From contig JAKPKE010000105.1 in NCBI GenBank assembly GCA_029553855.1, positions 1 to 47,042 of the forward strand: a stretch of DNA of 47,042 nucleotides, in the 5' to 3' direction. How positions within the stretch are numbered: the stretch's first letter is position 1; each line of letters begins with the position of its first letter. Under the pieces are notes generated by a model. It was not told where the DNA came from. It did not search any database and saw only the letters and a list, made by a program, of their open reading frames with translations. Source of the DNA: Bacillota bacterium (GTDB lineage Bacteria; Bacillota; Clostridia; Lutisporales; Lutisporaceae). Shown in pieces: positions 25,032-34,368 of the stretch. A program made the translations under genes and the position numbers.

Positions 25032-25736
25032 TTACGTATTGCTGCCTGTAGCTGCCGTTATTACATATACATATTTCGCTCCGGCCTTTTTCAATACTTT
25101 ACTGCATTCATTAACAGTACTTCCTGTGGTATAAATATCATCAACCAGCAGAATATTCTCGTATTTACTGATATTATACAATGATTTGACGGAAAATGCA
25201 TCATTTATATTCAGATATCTCTGCATTTTGTCGAGATTATATTGTTCTTTTGTCTCCTTTGTTCTTTCCAGACAGTCCAAAACAGGTTTTCTTAGCCTTT
25301 CCCCTAATTCCTGCGCAATATTATATGACTGATTGAAGCCCCTGATTTTAAGCCTGTTCCGGTGTATGGGCACAGGTACTATGCAACTTATCTCCAAATC
25401 CTCATTCCTCAGGGCTTCCTTCATCAGACCTGCAATTACTTTTGCCAGATGCACTTTTCCTTCAAATTTTAGCTTATGTATCAGTTCTTTTCCAATGCCC
25501 CCATATTCAAAGCAGGAATAAGCCCTTTCGTAGTGAAACGCCCCTGTTTTGCAGTCGGGACAAGTACTGTCATGGTAGTTCTCGTTAAGCTGCTTGCCGC
25601 AGTGAAGGCAGGTAATTCCCTGCAGATAATTCAGAGAAGCCATGCACCTGTCACAGACTATTTTTGCTCCCTGGCTTCCGCAAATGCAACATTTTGGCTT
25701 TTCGGGATATAACAAGTCAAGAATGCCCTTAATCAT
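25032..25736 (-). CDS. comFC: ComFC-type phosphoribosyltransferase-like protein
   Basis: 234-aa protein. The N-terminal zinc region has four Cys pairs (CCICG, CDRC, CLHCG, CPDC). The C-terminal type I phosphoribosyltransferase domain contains the PRPP loop ILLVDDIYTTGSTVNEC. Family members act in natural transformation in Bacillus and related species. The start is the ATG at 25736, overlapping recD2 by eight bases; the ORF upstream of it is recD2 sequence read in another frame. comFA and comFB are not present next to it. Confidence 0.9.
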   Translation of the reverse strand: MIKGILDLLYPEKPKCCICGSQGAKIVCDRCMASLNYLQGITCLHCGKQLNENYHDSTCPDCKTGAFHYERAYSCFEYGGIGKELIHKLKFEGKVHLAKVIAGLMKEALRNEDLEISCIVPVPIHRNRLKIRGFNQSYNIAQELGERLRKPVLDCLERTKETKEQYNLDKMQRYLNINDAFSVKSLYNISKYENILLVDDIYTTGSTVNECSKVLKKAGAKYVYVITAATGSNT

Positions 25737-27939
25737 ATTCCCACCTGCCAAGTCTCCTTCGCAATCCGGAATTGCGTGCAATAATCCGGTTGTTATTGAC
25801 CATCTGCTGAAGAAAGCATTCCTTCCCAACCAATACTACCATATTTTTTGCCCTTGTGAGCCCGGTATAAAGGAGGTTCCTTGTCATAAGCATCGGAGGT
25901 CCGAAAGTAAGGGGCATAACAAGTATAGGAAACTCAGAACCCTGGCTTTTGTGAACCGTAAGAGCATATGCATGCTCCAGCTCATCCAATATTGAGAAGT
26001 CATATTTAACCTTTCTTTCTCTGTCGAACACTACTTCCATATATTGATCTTCATTGTCTATGTGAATAATGACGCCCAGATCACCGTTGAATACGCCCTC
26101 CCCTTCTTTTTCGGAGTTATTGATGCTTTGCCATCTCATTTTGTAATTGTTTTTAACCTGCATTACTTTGTCTCCAACCCTGAAAACAGTGTCCCGGTAT
26201 TGTTTTTCGGCTTTATTGCTTTCCCGGGGATTTAATGCCTTTTGCAGCTCCTGATTAAGGTTAAGTACCCCGCAAAGGCCTTTTTTCATCGGCGACAACA
26301 CCTGAATTCCCTCATGGAAATCCAATCCCGTATATCTGGGAAGCCGCTCAGTACAAAGTTCGATAATTGTAGAAACAATATCCTCCTGCACCTCCTGCTT
26401 TATTAAAAAGAAGTCACTGTTCTTAGTGCTTATTATAGGCGGTTCGCCTCGATTTATCCTATGAGCATTGACGACAATCATACTGCTTTCTGCCTGCCGG
26501 AATATTTCATCCAGTCTTACGACAGGCAGCACTCCGCTTTCAATTATGTCCCTGAGAACATTCCCTGGGCCCACGGAGGGAAGCTGGTCCACATCCCCTG
26601 CCAATATGACCCGGGTGCCCTCCGCTATAGCCTTAAGAAGATTATTCATAAGTAATATATCAATCATTGATACCTCATCTACTATTATTGCATCACATTC
26701 CAGGGGCGTCTCCTCGTTTTTCTGGAAATACGCTTCCTCATCGCTTTCCCCATATCCAAATTCCAGCAGCCTATGTATGGTCTTTGCATCTCTTCCTGTT
26801 GCCTCCTGCATCCTTTTGGCCGCCCTTCCGGTGGGTGCGGCTAAAAGCACATTAAGCCCATGTTTTTCAAAAATACTTATTATTGTCTTAATGATTGTAG
26901 TTTTACCTGTACCCGGCCCCCCTGTTATTACAAGTATGCTCTTTGCCAAAGCCTCCGTTATGGCACTTCTCTGCTTATCCGCCAGTTCTATCCCTTCCAG
27001 CCTTTCGACGGCTGATATCTCGCTGTCTGCATCCAGATTCATCGGGGGAATTTCAAAGTACAATAGCTGCATAAGCCTCCTTGCGGTTCCGGATTCAGCC
27101 TTAAAAAAAGGAAATGAATAGACCCCTCTTACACCCCCGACATCTTCCGCTACAAGCTTTTTATCTATAGAAAGCCTTACTATTATATCTTCAATATCTG
27201 TCTCGCAAACCTCAAGCATTGCCGCCGCCGATCTCACCAAATCTTCCTGGGGCGCAAAGGTATGTCCGTTTCCGTGATATTGGTTAAGCACATATCTGGT
27301 GCCCGATGCTATCCGGTATTCGGAGGATTTTGCTACTCCCATGGACAGTGCTGCCTTATCCGCCATTTTGAATCCGATACCGAATATATCATCCGCAAGC
27401 TTATAGGGGTTTCCTTTTATTTCGTTTATTGTATTTGCCCCATAGGCCTTATATATCCTGACTGCATAAGAGGGCCCTATACCGTATCTCTCCAAGAACA
27501 TCATGATATCCTTCAGTTCCTTCTGTTTCTCGAAGGCTTCATATATCTTCGCCGATTTCTTATGCCCTATGCCCTCCACCTCAATAAGGCGATCCGGATT
27601 ATACTGTATTATATCAAGGGTATCCAGTCCGAATTTCTCCACTAGTTTCCTGGCAGTGTGAGGGCCTATCCCCGGTATTAAGCCTGAGGCCAGATACTTT
27701 TCTATCCCGTTGACTGTTGCCGGGGTAACCGTGGTATAGGTCTCCGCCTTGAACTGGCTACCGTAATTAGGATGCTGCACCCATGAACCGTATGCTCTGA
27801 TTGTTTCGCCTATGTTCAAAAAAGAAAAATATCCTACCAGCGTAAGCAGTTCTGCATCCCGTTCCAGATCCAGCACGGTATACCCGTTAGATTCGTTTCT
27901 GAATACAATTTCGTGAATTGTCCCCTGAACTTCGTCCAT
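25729..27939 (-). CDS. recD2: RecD2-like ATP-dependent DNA helicase
   Basis: 736-aa SF1B helicase without RecBC partners. It has an N-terminal OB-like region and tandem helix-hairpin-helix motifs (about 85-130, SGLIPGIGPHTARKLVEKFG, EGIGHKKS), Walker A at GGPGTGKT (340-347), Walker B IIVDEVSM, and a late VHKSQGSEFP motif. Proteins of this type (Bacillus YrrC) unwind 5'-3' DNA and act in repair. It is coupled to comFC by overlap and lies 32 bases after metK. Confidence 0.93.
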   Translation of the reverse strand: MDEVQGTIHEIVFRNESNGYTVLDLERDAELLTLVGYFSFLNIGETIRAYGSWVQHPNYGSQFKAETYTTVTPATVNGIEKYLASGLIPGIGPHTARKLVEKFGLDTLDIIQYNPDRLIEVEGIGHKKSAKIYEAFEKQKELKDIMMFLERYGIGPSYAVRIYKAYGANTINEIKGNPYKLADDIFGIGFKMADKAALSMGVAKSSEYRIASGTRYVLNQYHGNGHTFAPQEDLVRSAAAMLEVCETDIEDIIVRLSIDKKLVAEDVGGVRGVYSFPFFKAESGTARRLMQLLYFEIPPMNLDADSEISAVERLEGIELADKQRSAITEALAKSILVITGGPGTGKTTIIKTIISIFEKHGLNVLLAAPTGRAAKRMQEATGRDAKTIHRLLEFGYGESDEEAYFQKNEETPLECDAIIVDEVSMIDILLMNNLLKAIAEGTRVILAGDVDQLPSVGPGNVLRDIIESGVLPVVRLDEIFRQAESSMIVVNAHRINRGEPPIISTKNSDFFLIKQEVQEDIVSTIIELCTERLPRYTGLDFHEGIQVLSPMKKGLCGVLNLNQELQKALNPRESNKAEKQYRDTVFRVGDKVMQVKNNYKMRWQSINNSEKEGEGVFNGDLGVIIHIDNEDQYMEVVFDRERKVKYDFSILDELEHAYALTVHKSQGSEFPILVMPLTFGPPMLMTRNLLYTGLTRAKNMVVLVGKECFLQQMVNNNRIIARNSGLRRRLGRWEYD

Positions 27940-27971
27940 CCCTTACACCTCGGAAAAAATCGCTTCTATAA

Positions 27972-29171
27972 TTATAGCACATTTTTCCCTGCCAGTTTTT
28001 TTATTTCTTCTACCTTATCGGTCTTCTCCCAGGACAGATCCACGTCCGTCCTTCCCATATGCCCATATGCAGCTATCTGTCTGTATATGGGCCTTCTGAG
28101 ATTTAAATTCTTTATGATTGCTGCCGGCCTCAAATCAAATACCTGGGTTATTATCCTTGCTATTTCTTCATCAGGCAGTTTTCCGGTTCCGAAGGTTTCT
28201 ACCATTACCGATACCGGCTTTGCCACCCCTATTGCATAAGCCACCTGCACCTCACACTTTGATGCAAGTCCTGCTGCGACAACATTCTTTGCTGCATGCC
28301 TTGCCGCATAGGAGGCAGATCTGTCAACCTTGGTAGGATCTTTCCCTGAAAATGCTCCCCCTCCATGCCTTGCATAACCTCCGTAGGTATCAACTATTAT
28401 TTTTCTTCCTGTAAGTCCTGAGTCCCCTTGGGGTCCGCCGATTACGAACCTTCCTGTCGGATTTACATAAATCTTGGTGTCCTTATCTATCATGCCCTCG
28501 GGAATAACGGGTCTTATTACTTCACTTATAATATCTTTCTCAATAGTGTCATGGTCCACTTCAGGGCTATGCTGTGAAGAAACAACTATCGTATCCACTC
28601 TCACAGGTTTCCCATCTTCATATTCCACAGTAACCTGGGTTTTCCCGTCAGGCCTCAGATAATCGATTATGCCTTCCTTTCTGACCCGCGAAAGCTTTAT
28701 AGCAAGCTTATGAGCAAGGGAAACAGGCATCGGCATAAGCTCTGGAGTCTCATCGCAGGCATAGCCGAACATCATGCCCTGATCTCCTGCGCCTGTAGCA
28801 GCAACATCCTGCTCCGCCATTTCTCCCTTTTTTGCTTCAAGAGCCTTATCAACGCCAAGGGCAATATCTTCCGACTGCTCATTAATGGATGTAATAACGC
28901 CGCAGGTGTCGCAATCAAATCCATATTTGGCCCTTGTGTAACCTATTTCTTCAATGGTTTTTCTCACGATCTTAGGTATATCAACATAACAGTTGGTCGT
29001 AATCTCTCCCATTACCAATACAAGGCCTGTTGTAACCGATACTTCACACGCTACCCTTCCCATCGGATCCTGTTCAAGTATGGCGTCCAGCACCGCATCG
29101 GATATCTGGTCGCATATTTTGTCAGGATGTCCTTCGGTAACAGATTCGGATGTAAATAGTTTTCTTAACAT
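27972..29171 (-). CDS. metK: S-adenosylmethionine synthetase
   Basis: 399-aa MetK, which makes SAM from methionine and ATP. Motifs: [20 protein letters not shown] at the N-terminus, [12 protein letters not shown] (144-157) and the phosphate loop [16 protein letters not shown]. The length is normal. The leader holds a SAM-I riboswitch, so expression falls when SAM is plentiful. The recD2-comFC genes follow it without a clear terminator, so they may share the transcript. Confidence 0.98.
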   Translation of the reverse strand: MLRKLFTSESVTEGHPDKICDQISDAVLDAILEQDPMGRVACEVSVTTGLVLVMGEITTNCYVDIPKIVRKTIEEIGYTRAKYGFDCDTCGVITSINEQSEDIALGVDKALEAKKGEMAEQDVAATGAGDQGMMFGYACDETPELMPMPVSLAHKLAIKLSRVRKEGIIDYLRPDGKTQVTVEYEDGKPVRVDTIVVSSQHSPEVDHDTIEKDIISEVIRPVIPEGMIDKDTKIYVNPTGRFVIGGPQGDSGLTGRKIIVDTYGGYARHGGGAFSGKDPTKVDRSASYAARHAAKNVVAAGLASKCEVQVAYAIGVAKPVSVMVETFGTGKLPDEEIARIITQVFDLRPAAIIKNLNLRRPIYRQIAAYGHMGRTDVDLSWEKTDKVEEIKKLAGKNVL

Positions 29172-29206
29172 AATAAACCTCCTTTTTCTTCTTTAGACTA
29201 ACTTTG

Positions 29207-29245
29207 CGAAGGCAGCTTTGCCGCATTTGCCTGCCATGCGTGGCA
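29207..29245. repeat. Partial copy of the dispersed repeat (left module only)
   Basis: GCGAAGGCAGCTTTGCCGCA and the following CCTGCCATGCG match the left module of copies A and B, and GGCAG pairs with CTGCC where those copies pair other bases. The palindromic right half is absent. It lies between the riboswitch terminator and metK. Confidence 0.5.
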
Positions 29246-29254
29246 CGGTAAAAT

Positions 29255-29404
29255 AAAAAAACCCCTTCCGACGAAGGAGCGGCATATTTTTATAACTCCC
29301 TCATCTTTCAGGATTGAATATAGCAATCCTGCAGGAATTGGCACCGTACATCTGCCGGTTGCCGGGTTTCATAGGGCCCTTCCCTCCACCTCTCTTGATG
29401 AGTT
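29255..29404 (-). ncRNA. SAM-I (S-box) riboswitch upstream of metK
   Basis: The aptamer runs 29402-29300 with P1 CTCATC/GATGAG, the S-box core AGAGGTGGAGGGA, GGGCCCTATGAAACCCGGCA and GGTGCCAATTCCTGCAG, and the closing GAAAGATGAG. It is followed by the terminator CTCCTTC-GTC-GGAAGGGG with seven T (to about 29256). SAM binding would stabilise the terminated form and switch metK off. Confidence 0.97.
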
Positions 29405-29437
29405 GACTGACAATTAAATTAACAAATCGACAATACA

Positions 29438-29466
29438 ATATTATCATAGCATATTTCTGCTGTCAA
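29438..29466 (-). promoter_or_regulatory. Sigma-A promoter of metK leader
   Basis: Perfect TTGACA (29466-29461), 17-base spacer, TAATAT (29443-29438). The start would be at about 29431, some 29 bases before the aptamer. Confidence 0.85.
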
Positions 29467-29504
29467 TATACATTAGGACGGCTGAATTTGCTCTTTCCCG
29501 CCCC

Positions 29505-30275
29505 CTATAACAAAATTTCAATGTTGTCTCTCACTGCTTTGAATTCCGTATATTTACAGAACAAATATTCGGCTATGACCTGCATGAGTTCAAAATCATT
29601 GTCATGATCCAAATCCAGAACTGCAGTATCCATCATTTTAATTATATCGCATTTCCCCTCAAAAATATCCTTGTCCCTCCTTAGAAATTCCGGAGAATAG
29701 GCATACATTGAGGCATTCATGTCGAATACTTCCGGAGCCTCCTGGCGGCAATTCAGTGTCGGTCCAAGAATCTTTTCGTATCCATTTTCAGTTTTCCTGA
29801 CCATATTGAAGTATGGGTTCCTTCTGGAATCAGTTACTGAAAATACTATATCCGCATCAGAATCCATCTTCTTTCTTATAAGGTTACTGATATCTGCAAC
29901 TGTCCTTAGAGGTGATGTTATATCCAAATCAACAACCATATTGTACTTGATTGGTTTTCGCTTTTCCATTATGTCCAGACAGTTTTGAATTACTTTATTC
30001 TTGGGGGTTGCGTCCAGCCCAAGGGACGGATCTCTTTCAATAATATCCGCCTTGAAATTTGTCAGGCTTTCAAATAAGCTTATAAGCTCCCGGCTGTCCG
30101 TGTTCAATACCACAGAACCATTTATTTCAGGATTCTGTTTCTTGTATAGATCAATTGCCGAAACCGTATAAAACGGTAACGGGTAACCTAAGAATTCTTT
30201 CACATTTTTATTCTTTATGCCCTTTGACCCTGCCCTGCCACATATGGTAAAAAGTATGTCATTCTTTGCTTTCAC
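29505..30275 (-). CDS. CMP-nonulosonic acid synthetase (NeuA/LegF type)
   Basis: 256-aa cytidylyltransferase that activates a sialic-acid-like sugar with CTP. Signature FTICGRAGSKGIKNKNVKEF at the N-terminus, VVDLDITSPLRTVADI around residue 110, and the metal-binding LDHDNDFE near the C-terminus. It is the last gene of the cluster. The start is GTG at 30275 behind AGGGGGAG, overlapping the preceding gene by 17 bases. With NeuB/LegI and NeuC/LegG it completes synthesis of the CMP donor for Maf. Confidence 0.9.
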   Translation of the reverse strand: MKAKNDILFTICGRAGSKGIKNKNVKEFLGYPLPFYTVSAIDLYKKQNPEINGSVVLNTDSRELISLFESLTNFKADIIERDPSLGLDATPKNKVIQNCLDIMEKRKPIKYNMVVDLDITSPLRTVADISNLIRKKMDSDADIVFSVTDSRRNPYFNMVRKTENGYEKILGPTLNCRQEAPEVFDMNASMYAYSPEFLRRDKDIFEGKCDIIKMMDTAVLDLDHDNDFELMQVIAEYLFCKYTEFKAVRDNIEILL

Positions 30276-31224
30276 GATAACACTCCCCCTGCGCTAATCG
30301 AAGAACTGATAAAGCAGTTTCTGCATCACTATCATTGTCGGCTTTCCCTTCAACAATATCGAAAAAATGCCCCAGCTCCTTAATATGGATATTATCCCTG
30401 TCTTCCATGAAGGAAATGGTCTTGCCGCTGTTCAGATATCTGATTTCATTATTTGCAATATCGCCTACAATCGTATCGGTATCGGTAAACAACTGCAGTT
30501 CTCTTATTGTTTTGCGTCCAAAATAGTCCAGGTGTATTTCAACGGTCATATTGGGATATTTGGCAATATATAAAGCCAAATCTTCGCTATCTATTTCCAG
30601 TCTTGAGAATGTCCCCTTAATACTTAACACCTTCTCCGGCCGGCCAAACAAATAGCAGATATAGTCCCACTCATGTATTAAGTCAATTGAAACACCCCCG
30701 CCCTGATCTTTATGGGCGCTGTATATTTCCCGGTAGTCACGGTTTGGTCTCCAATCCGGCAGGTAGCTTGAGCAAATCGCCCTTACGCTTATGGTTCCGG
30801 ATAAATCACTTTTATGCTTGAAGTATTGGATTACCCCGGTATATCTTAAGGGGCAAGCTACATAATATACACTGCTGCTCTTGAACTTAAGCTCGTCCAG
30901 AGCAATATTACCTTTATCAAATATGGGTTTTTCAATAAACATATGTCCGGTATTGTTAACAAAGTGCTTTATTGTCTCAAAATGCAGGTTTGTGGGATTA
31001 GTAATGAAAATAATATCATAGTTATCGACCACCTCATCACAAGAGTTATATATCTTATTAACATGCCGGGAAATTTCTCCGTCGGGTTCCTTGCCTTTCC
31101 CGCTTCTGAACAGGTCAATCGTACATGAGGTGCTTCGCTCCTTTAAAACCTGTAATATATTATGGAAATGCCTGATACCTATTGAGCCAAGCCCAACCAA
31201 TCCTATTTTATAACACTTTTTCAT
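30259..31224 (-). CDS. Gfo/Idh/MocA-family oxidoreductase (second of a pair)
   Basis: 321-aa NAD(P)-binding protein: GLVGLGSIGIRHFHNIL at the N-terminus, the catalytic-type EKP (MFIEKPIFDKG), and the C-terminal domain with YLPDWRPNRDY and SIDLIHEWDY. Members act on the C2 or C3 position of sugars. In nonulosonic clusters a pair of such enzymes is thought to modify the nine-carbon sugar, but its substrate here is not known. It lies one base after its paralogue. Confidence 0.85.
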   Translation of the reverse strand: MKKCYKIGLVGLGSIGIRHFHNILQVLKERSTSCTIDLFRSGKGKEPDGEISRHVNKIYNSCDEVVDNYDIIFITNPTNLHFETIKHFVNNTGHMFIEKPIFDKGNIALDELKFKSSSVYYVACPLRYTGVIQYFKHKSDLSGTISVRAICSSYLPDWRPNRDYREIYSAHKDQGGGVSIDLIHEWDYICYLFGRPEKVLSIKGTFSRLEIDSEDLALYIAKYPNMTVEIHLDYFGRKTIRELQLFTDTDTIVGDIANNEIRYLNSGKTISFMEDRDNIHIKELGHFFDIVEGKADNDSDAETALSVLRLAQGECYRESKE

Positions 31225-31225
31225 A

Positions 31226-32200
31226 CTAAGCCTCGATTCTATCTATGATTTCAAGAATCAACCTATCCTTTTCAAAGTTGTAAATCGGGGTCATGCCCTC
31301 ATTAACAGCTTTAAAAAAGGAATCAATCTCATTCAAATAGGCATTCTCAACTATAAAGCCGCTGTAATTGTCAAGCTGATCTATCTCATTATACAGTTTC
31401 AAATTTATATCTTTTTTAGTGTTAATATCATATACGAATAATCCTGTCGGCAGGCCGTTCCAACAGAGGTAAAGCTGCTCCCCGAAGACTTCCAGATTCC
31501 TCACCGCTTTGCGGGATACCACGTCGACAGCCAAAGTACCCTTGCACCCGGATGAATGCTCCAGAATTATAAGATAATTATCGTTATAATCTATATTCAG
31601 ACTGCTCATCCTGTCCTTAACTACATTAACATTAATAATACCGCCAAACACATCTGAAAGCCATGGAAGCTCAATGGCAAGGATCTCCCTGCATCCATTG
31701 GATCTCTTATCGCTTACAAAATAATCCTTATAGCTCTCCCAAGGGTGCCAGTCCGGCAGATATTGTCCTACATGATATGTATAATTAAGTGCACAGCCAG
31801 CCTCCTTTGTTAAGGTTTTTATCTTTTTGATTTCCTCCCTGTACAAAAATGTAGAGGACAGAAATAATACCAGATTATTTTGTTTTGCCAGAGCAATATT
31901 CTCCTCATATCCTTCGGCACTTAAGTTTAACTCCGTAAAAACATGCAGTTTATTTTTCAATGCCTGAGCAATTATGGTGCTGTGTGATAACGGCGGAGCA
32001 CACACAAAGGCGCAATCGATACGCATTGCATCAATTGCGTGATTCAGGCCGGAATAGCATTCAATCCCGTATTCCTTTTCCAGTTCCCATTTTCTATCCG
32101 CATTATTATCAATTCCGATAACCTGTACATCATTATACTTTTTCAACAAGCGTATTCGTCGTTTTCCCATGGAACCCAGGCCAATAACTGCAACCCTCAT
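31226..32200 (-). CDS. Gfo/Idh/MocA-family oxidoreductase lacking the EKP lysine
   Basis: 324-aa paralogue of the next gene: VIGLGSMGKRRIRLLKKYND, YLPDWHPWESYKDYF and REILAIELPWL. Where the family has EKP this protein reads TELNLSAEG, so the usual catalytic Lys is missing. It may use another residue, work with its partner, or bind without turning over. It lies one base downstream of neuC. Confidence 0.82.
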   Translation of the reverse strand: MRVAVIGLGSMGKRRIRLLKKYNDVQVIGIDNNADRKWELEKEYGIECYSGLNHAIDAMRIDCAFVCAPPLSHSTIIAQALKNKLHVFTELNLSAEGYEENIALAKQNNLVLFLSSTFLYREEIKKIKTLTKEAGCALNYTYHVGQYLPDWHPWESYKDYFVSDKRSNGCREILAIELPWLSDVFGGIINVNVVKDRMSSLNIDYNDNYLIILEHSSGCKGTLAVDVVSRKAVRNLEVFGEQLYLCWNGLPTGLFVYDINTKKDINLKLYNEIDQLDNYSGFIVENAYLNEIDSFFKAVNEGMTPIYNFEKDRLILEIIDRIEA

Positions 32201-32201
32201 G

Positions 32202-33377
32202 TTATTTTACCTCACAGTCATAGAAAACCTTTTTCAAGTTTATTCTATTGCCCAATATGAATTCTTTTATTTTTTCGGCTATCCTCAAAGATGTATTGCC
32301 ATCCCCATAGGGATTTACAGTATTCCTTGCCTTCTTTCCAAACTCTTCCGACATAGCCAGGGTCATTGCCATATTTATTTCTTCAGTAACAGGCCTGCAG
32401 TTAATGATACTATCTGCCTGCAATCTGCCCTTCTGCCTGTCTCCGATGTTTATGGCCGGTATCCCGAGACTCGGTGCCTCAATAATACCGCTGGAGGAAT
32501 TGCCTATTACCAGATCACTATATTTGACTGCGCTTAGATAACCAATCATTCCCAAAGATTCAAACGCTACAGCGTTATCATTGGTTTTTATGTATTCGTC
32601 AATCATCTTATTGATTATACGACCATAAGCGTCGGCATTTGCTTTGCTTAATACAAACTTCATTTCCTTGCGGCTGCCGCAAACATTCAATAAATTGCGG
32701 AACTGTTCGGCAGAGCTATCCCCCTCCAGTGTAACAGGGTGGAATGTAACTACAGCATAAGGCCTATTCGGGTCAAATCCAATTAAGCGTTCAAGCTCAT
32801 CCTTGCTTAACAATTTTTCCTTTGACAAATTTTCAATACCTGTCGCCCCAACGCAGAATACTCTGTCAGGCTGCTCCCCAAGCTGGATAACGCGCCTTCT
32901 ATATTCTTCGGTACTGGTAAAATGAAGGTAGCTTAGTTTTGTAATTGCATGGCGGATGCTTTCATCTACCGCACCCTCTGTTTTTTCACCCCCATACATA
33001 TGGGCAATAGGTATTCTCTGGTTCATAGCTGCACAGCACACAGCCAGGGTCTCATAGCGATCCCCCAGCACCAGCAGCATATCGGGCATCAGCCGGGTCA
33101 GGTAATCGGCAAAGCTTATCATTGCCAACCCCATAGTTTTTGATATTCCCGCAGGAGTATCGGCGCTTAGCAGGATCTCTATCTTCTCATCTATCTGTAT
33201 CCCGTCATCTTCTATTTCTTTATAGGTCAGGCCGAACTCCGGCGACATATGCATCCCTGTTGCTACAACACGAACGTCAAAGTCCTTCTTAAGTCTTACA
33301 ATAACAGGCTTAAGAAGTCCATATTCCGCACGGGTCGCGGTCAGTACACAGATTTTTTTCTTTTCATTATTCGTCAT
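32202..33377 (-). CDS. Hydrolysing 2-epimerase (NeuC/LegG type)
   Basis: 391-aa GT-B-fold enzyme: KKICVLTATRAEYGLLKPVI, LVLGDRYETLAVCCAAM, HMYGGEKTEGAVDESIRHAI, and VIGNSSSGIIEAPSLGIPAI. It removes the nucleotide and inverts C2 of a UDP- or GDP-HexNAc, giving the free 2-epimer for NeuB. With LegB and a PtmE-like enzyme in the cluster, GDP-linked legionaminic chemistry is the best guess. It overlaps neuB by 11 bases. Confidence 0.92.
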   Translation of the reverse strand: MTNNEKKKICVLTATRAEYGLLKPVIVRLKKDFDVRVVATGMHMSPEFGLTYKEIEDDGIQIDEKIEILLSADTPAGISKTMGLAMISFADYLTRLMPDMLLVLGDRYETLAVCCAAMNQRIPIAHMYGGEKTEGAVDESIRHAITKLSYLHFTSTEEYRRRVIQLGEQPDRVFCVGATGIENLSKEKLLSKDELERLIGFDPNRPYAVVTFHPVTLEGDSSAEQFRNLLNVCGSRKEMKFVLSKANADAYGRIINKMIDEYIKTNDNAVAFESLGMIGYLSAVKYSDLVIGNSSSGIIEAPSLGIPAINIGDRQKGRLQADSIINCRPVTEEINMAMTLAMSEEFGKKARNTVNPYGDGNTSLRIAEKIKEFILGNRINLKKVFYDCEVK

Positions 33378-34368
33378 ACACTATCAACTCATCCTCATCA
33401 AAATCTTTGACAGCCTTCTGCCCTATAACTTCAAACCAGCGCATAGGACTGATGCCTGTGCCCGGACGCTTTATTGCAAGGTTATCTTCCGTAAATATTT
33501 CTCCCTTTCTAATTCTCCGGCCTGCAATAATACTTTTTCTTGCAGCAGCAATATTTTTCAGTTCAGATGCTGCAGGTTTCTTTTCGCCATTGCCCATGGC
33601 AAGCTCAATATTTCTTATGGCCTGAATCATATGTGCAAGCTCGTTTGGCTCCAGACTTGCCTTATGGTCGGGTCCTTCCATATACTTATCCAGTGTAAAA
33701 TGTTTTTCTATTATTGAAGCGCCCAATGCTGCCGCTGCTATTGAAATTTCAATGCCGGCAGTGTGGTCGGAGTACCCTATCGGCAAATGAAACTTATCTC
33801 TCATTGTCAGCATCGCATTAAGATTTACATCGGCATAAGGAGCCGGATACTCGCTCGTACAATGCAGCAGGGATATGTCCCCGCTGCCATTCGTATTCAA
33901 AACATCTATCGCAGCCTCCACTTCATGCATGGTGCACATACCCGTGGATAAAATGACCGGTTGATGTAAATTTGCAATTCTGATCAGATATGGAAGATCG
34001 GTGATTTCCCCTGACGGTATTTTCCATAAATCCATACCAAGTCTATTAAGAAAATCTATGCTGTCAAAATCAAATGCCGTAGAAAGAAATCCAATTTGTT
34101 TGTAATTGCAATAATTCTTCAATTCTATAAACTCATTATGGGAGAGTTCCAATTCTCTAAGCATGGATAACTGGTCCCCGTCCGGGCCGGTTCCGGATTT
34201 TTGATAGTCCGCTTTGCGGGCGAATCTGGAAACAATGTTCCCTGCTACAAAAGTCTGGAATTTTATATAATCCGCTCCGGCTTCCTTCGCTTTTTCTACA
34301 AGTTCTTTCGCTAACTCCAGCTTACCATTATGATTTACGCCTGCTTCTGCTATAATAAGAACACTCAT
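33367..34368 (-). CDS. Nonulosonic acid synthase (NeuB/LegI type)
   Basis: 333-aa PEP-condensing enzyme: IAEAGVNHNGKLELAKELVE, ADYIKFQTF, LLHCTSEYPAPY, the IGYSDHTAG loop, and a C-terminal SAF antifreeze-like domain (about 275-333, RKGEIFTEDNLAIKRPGTGISP). It joins PEP to a six-carbon amino sugar to make the nine-carbon acid. It overlaps the acetyltransferase gene by four bases (ATGA). Confidence 0.95.
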   Translation of the reverse strand: MSVLIIAEAGVNHNGKLELAKELVEKAKEAGADYIKFQTFVAGNIVSRFARKADYQKSGTGPDGDQLSMLRELELSHNEFIELKNYCNYKQIGFLSTAFDFDSIDFLNRLGMDLWKIPSGEITDLPYLIRIANLHQPVILSTGMCTMHEVEAAIDVLNTNGSGDISLLHCTSEYPAPYADVNLNAMLTMRDKFHLPIGYSDHTAGIEISIAAAALGASIIEKHFTLDKYMEGPDHKASLEPNELAHMIQAIRNIELAMGNGEKKPAASELKNIAAARKSIIAGRRIRKGEIFTEDNLAIKRPGTGISPMRWFEVIGQKAVKDFDEDELIVYDE

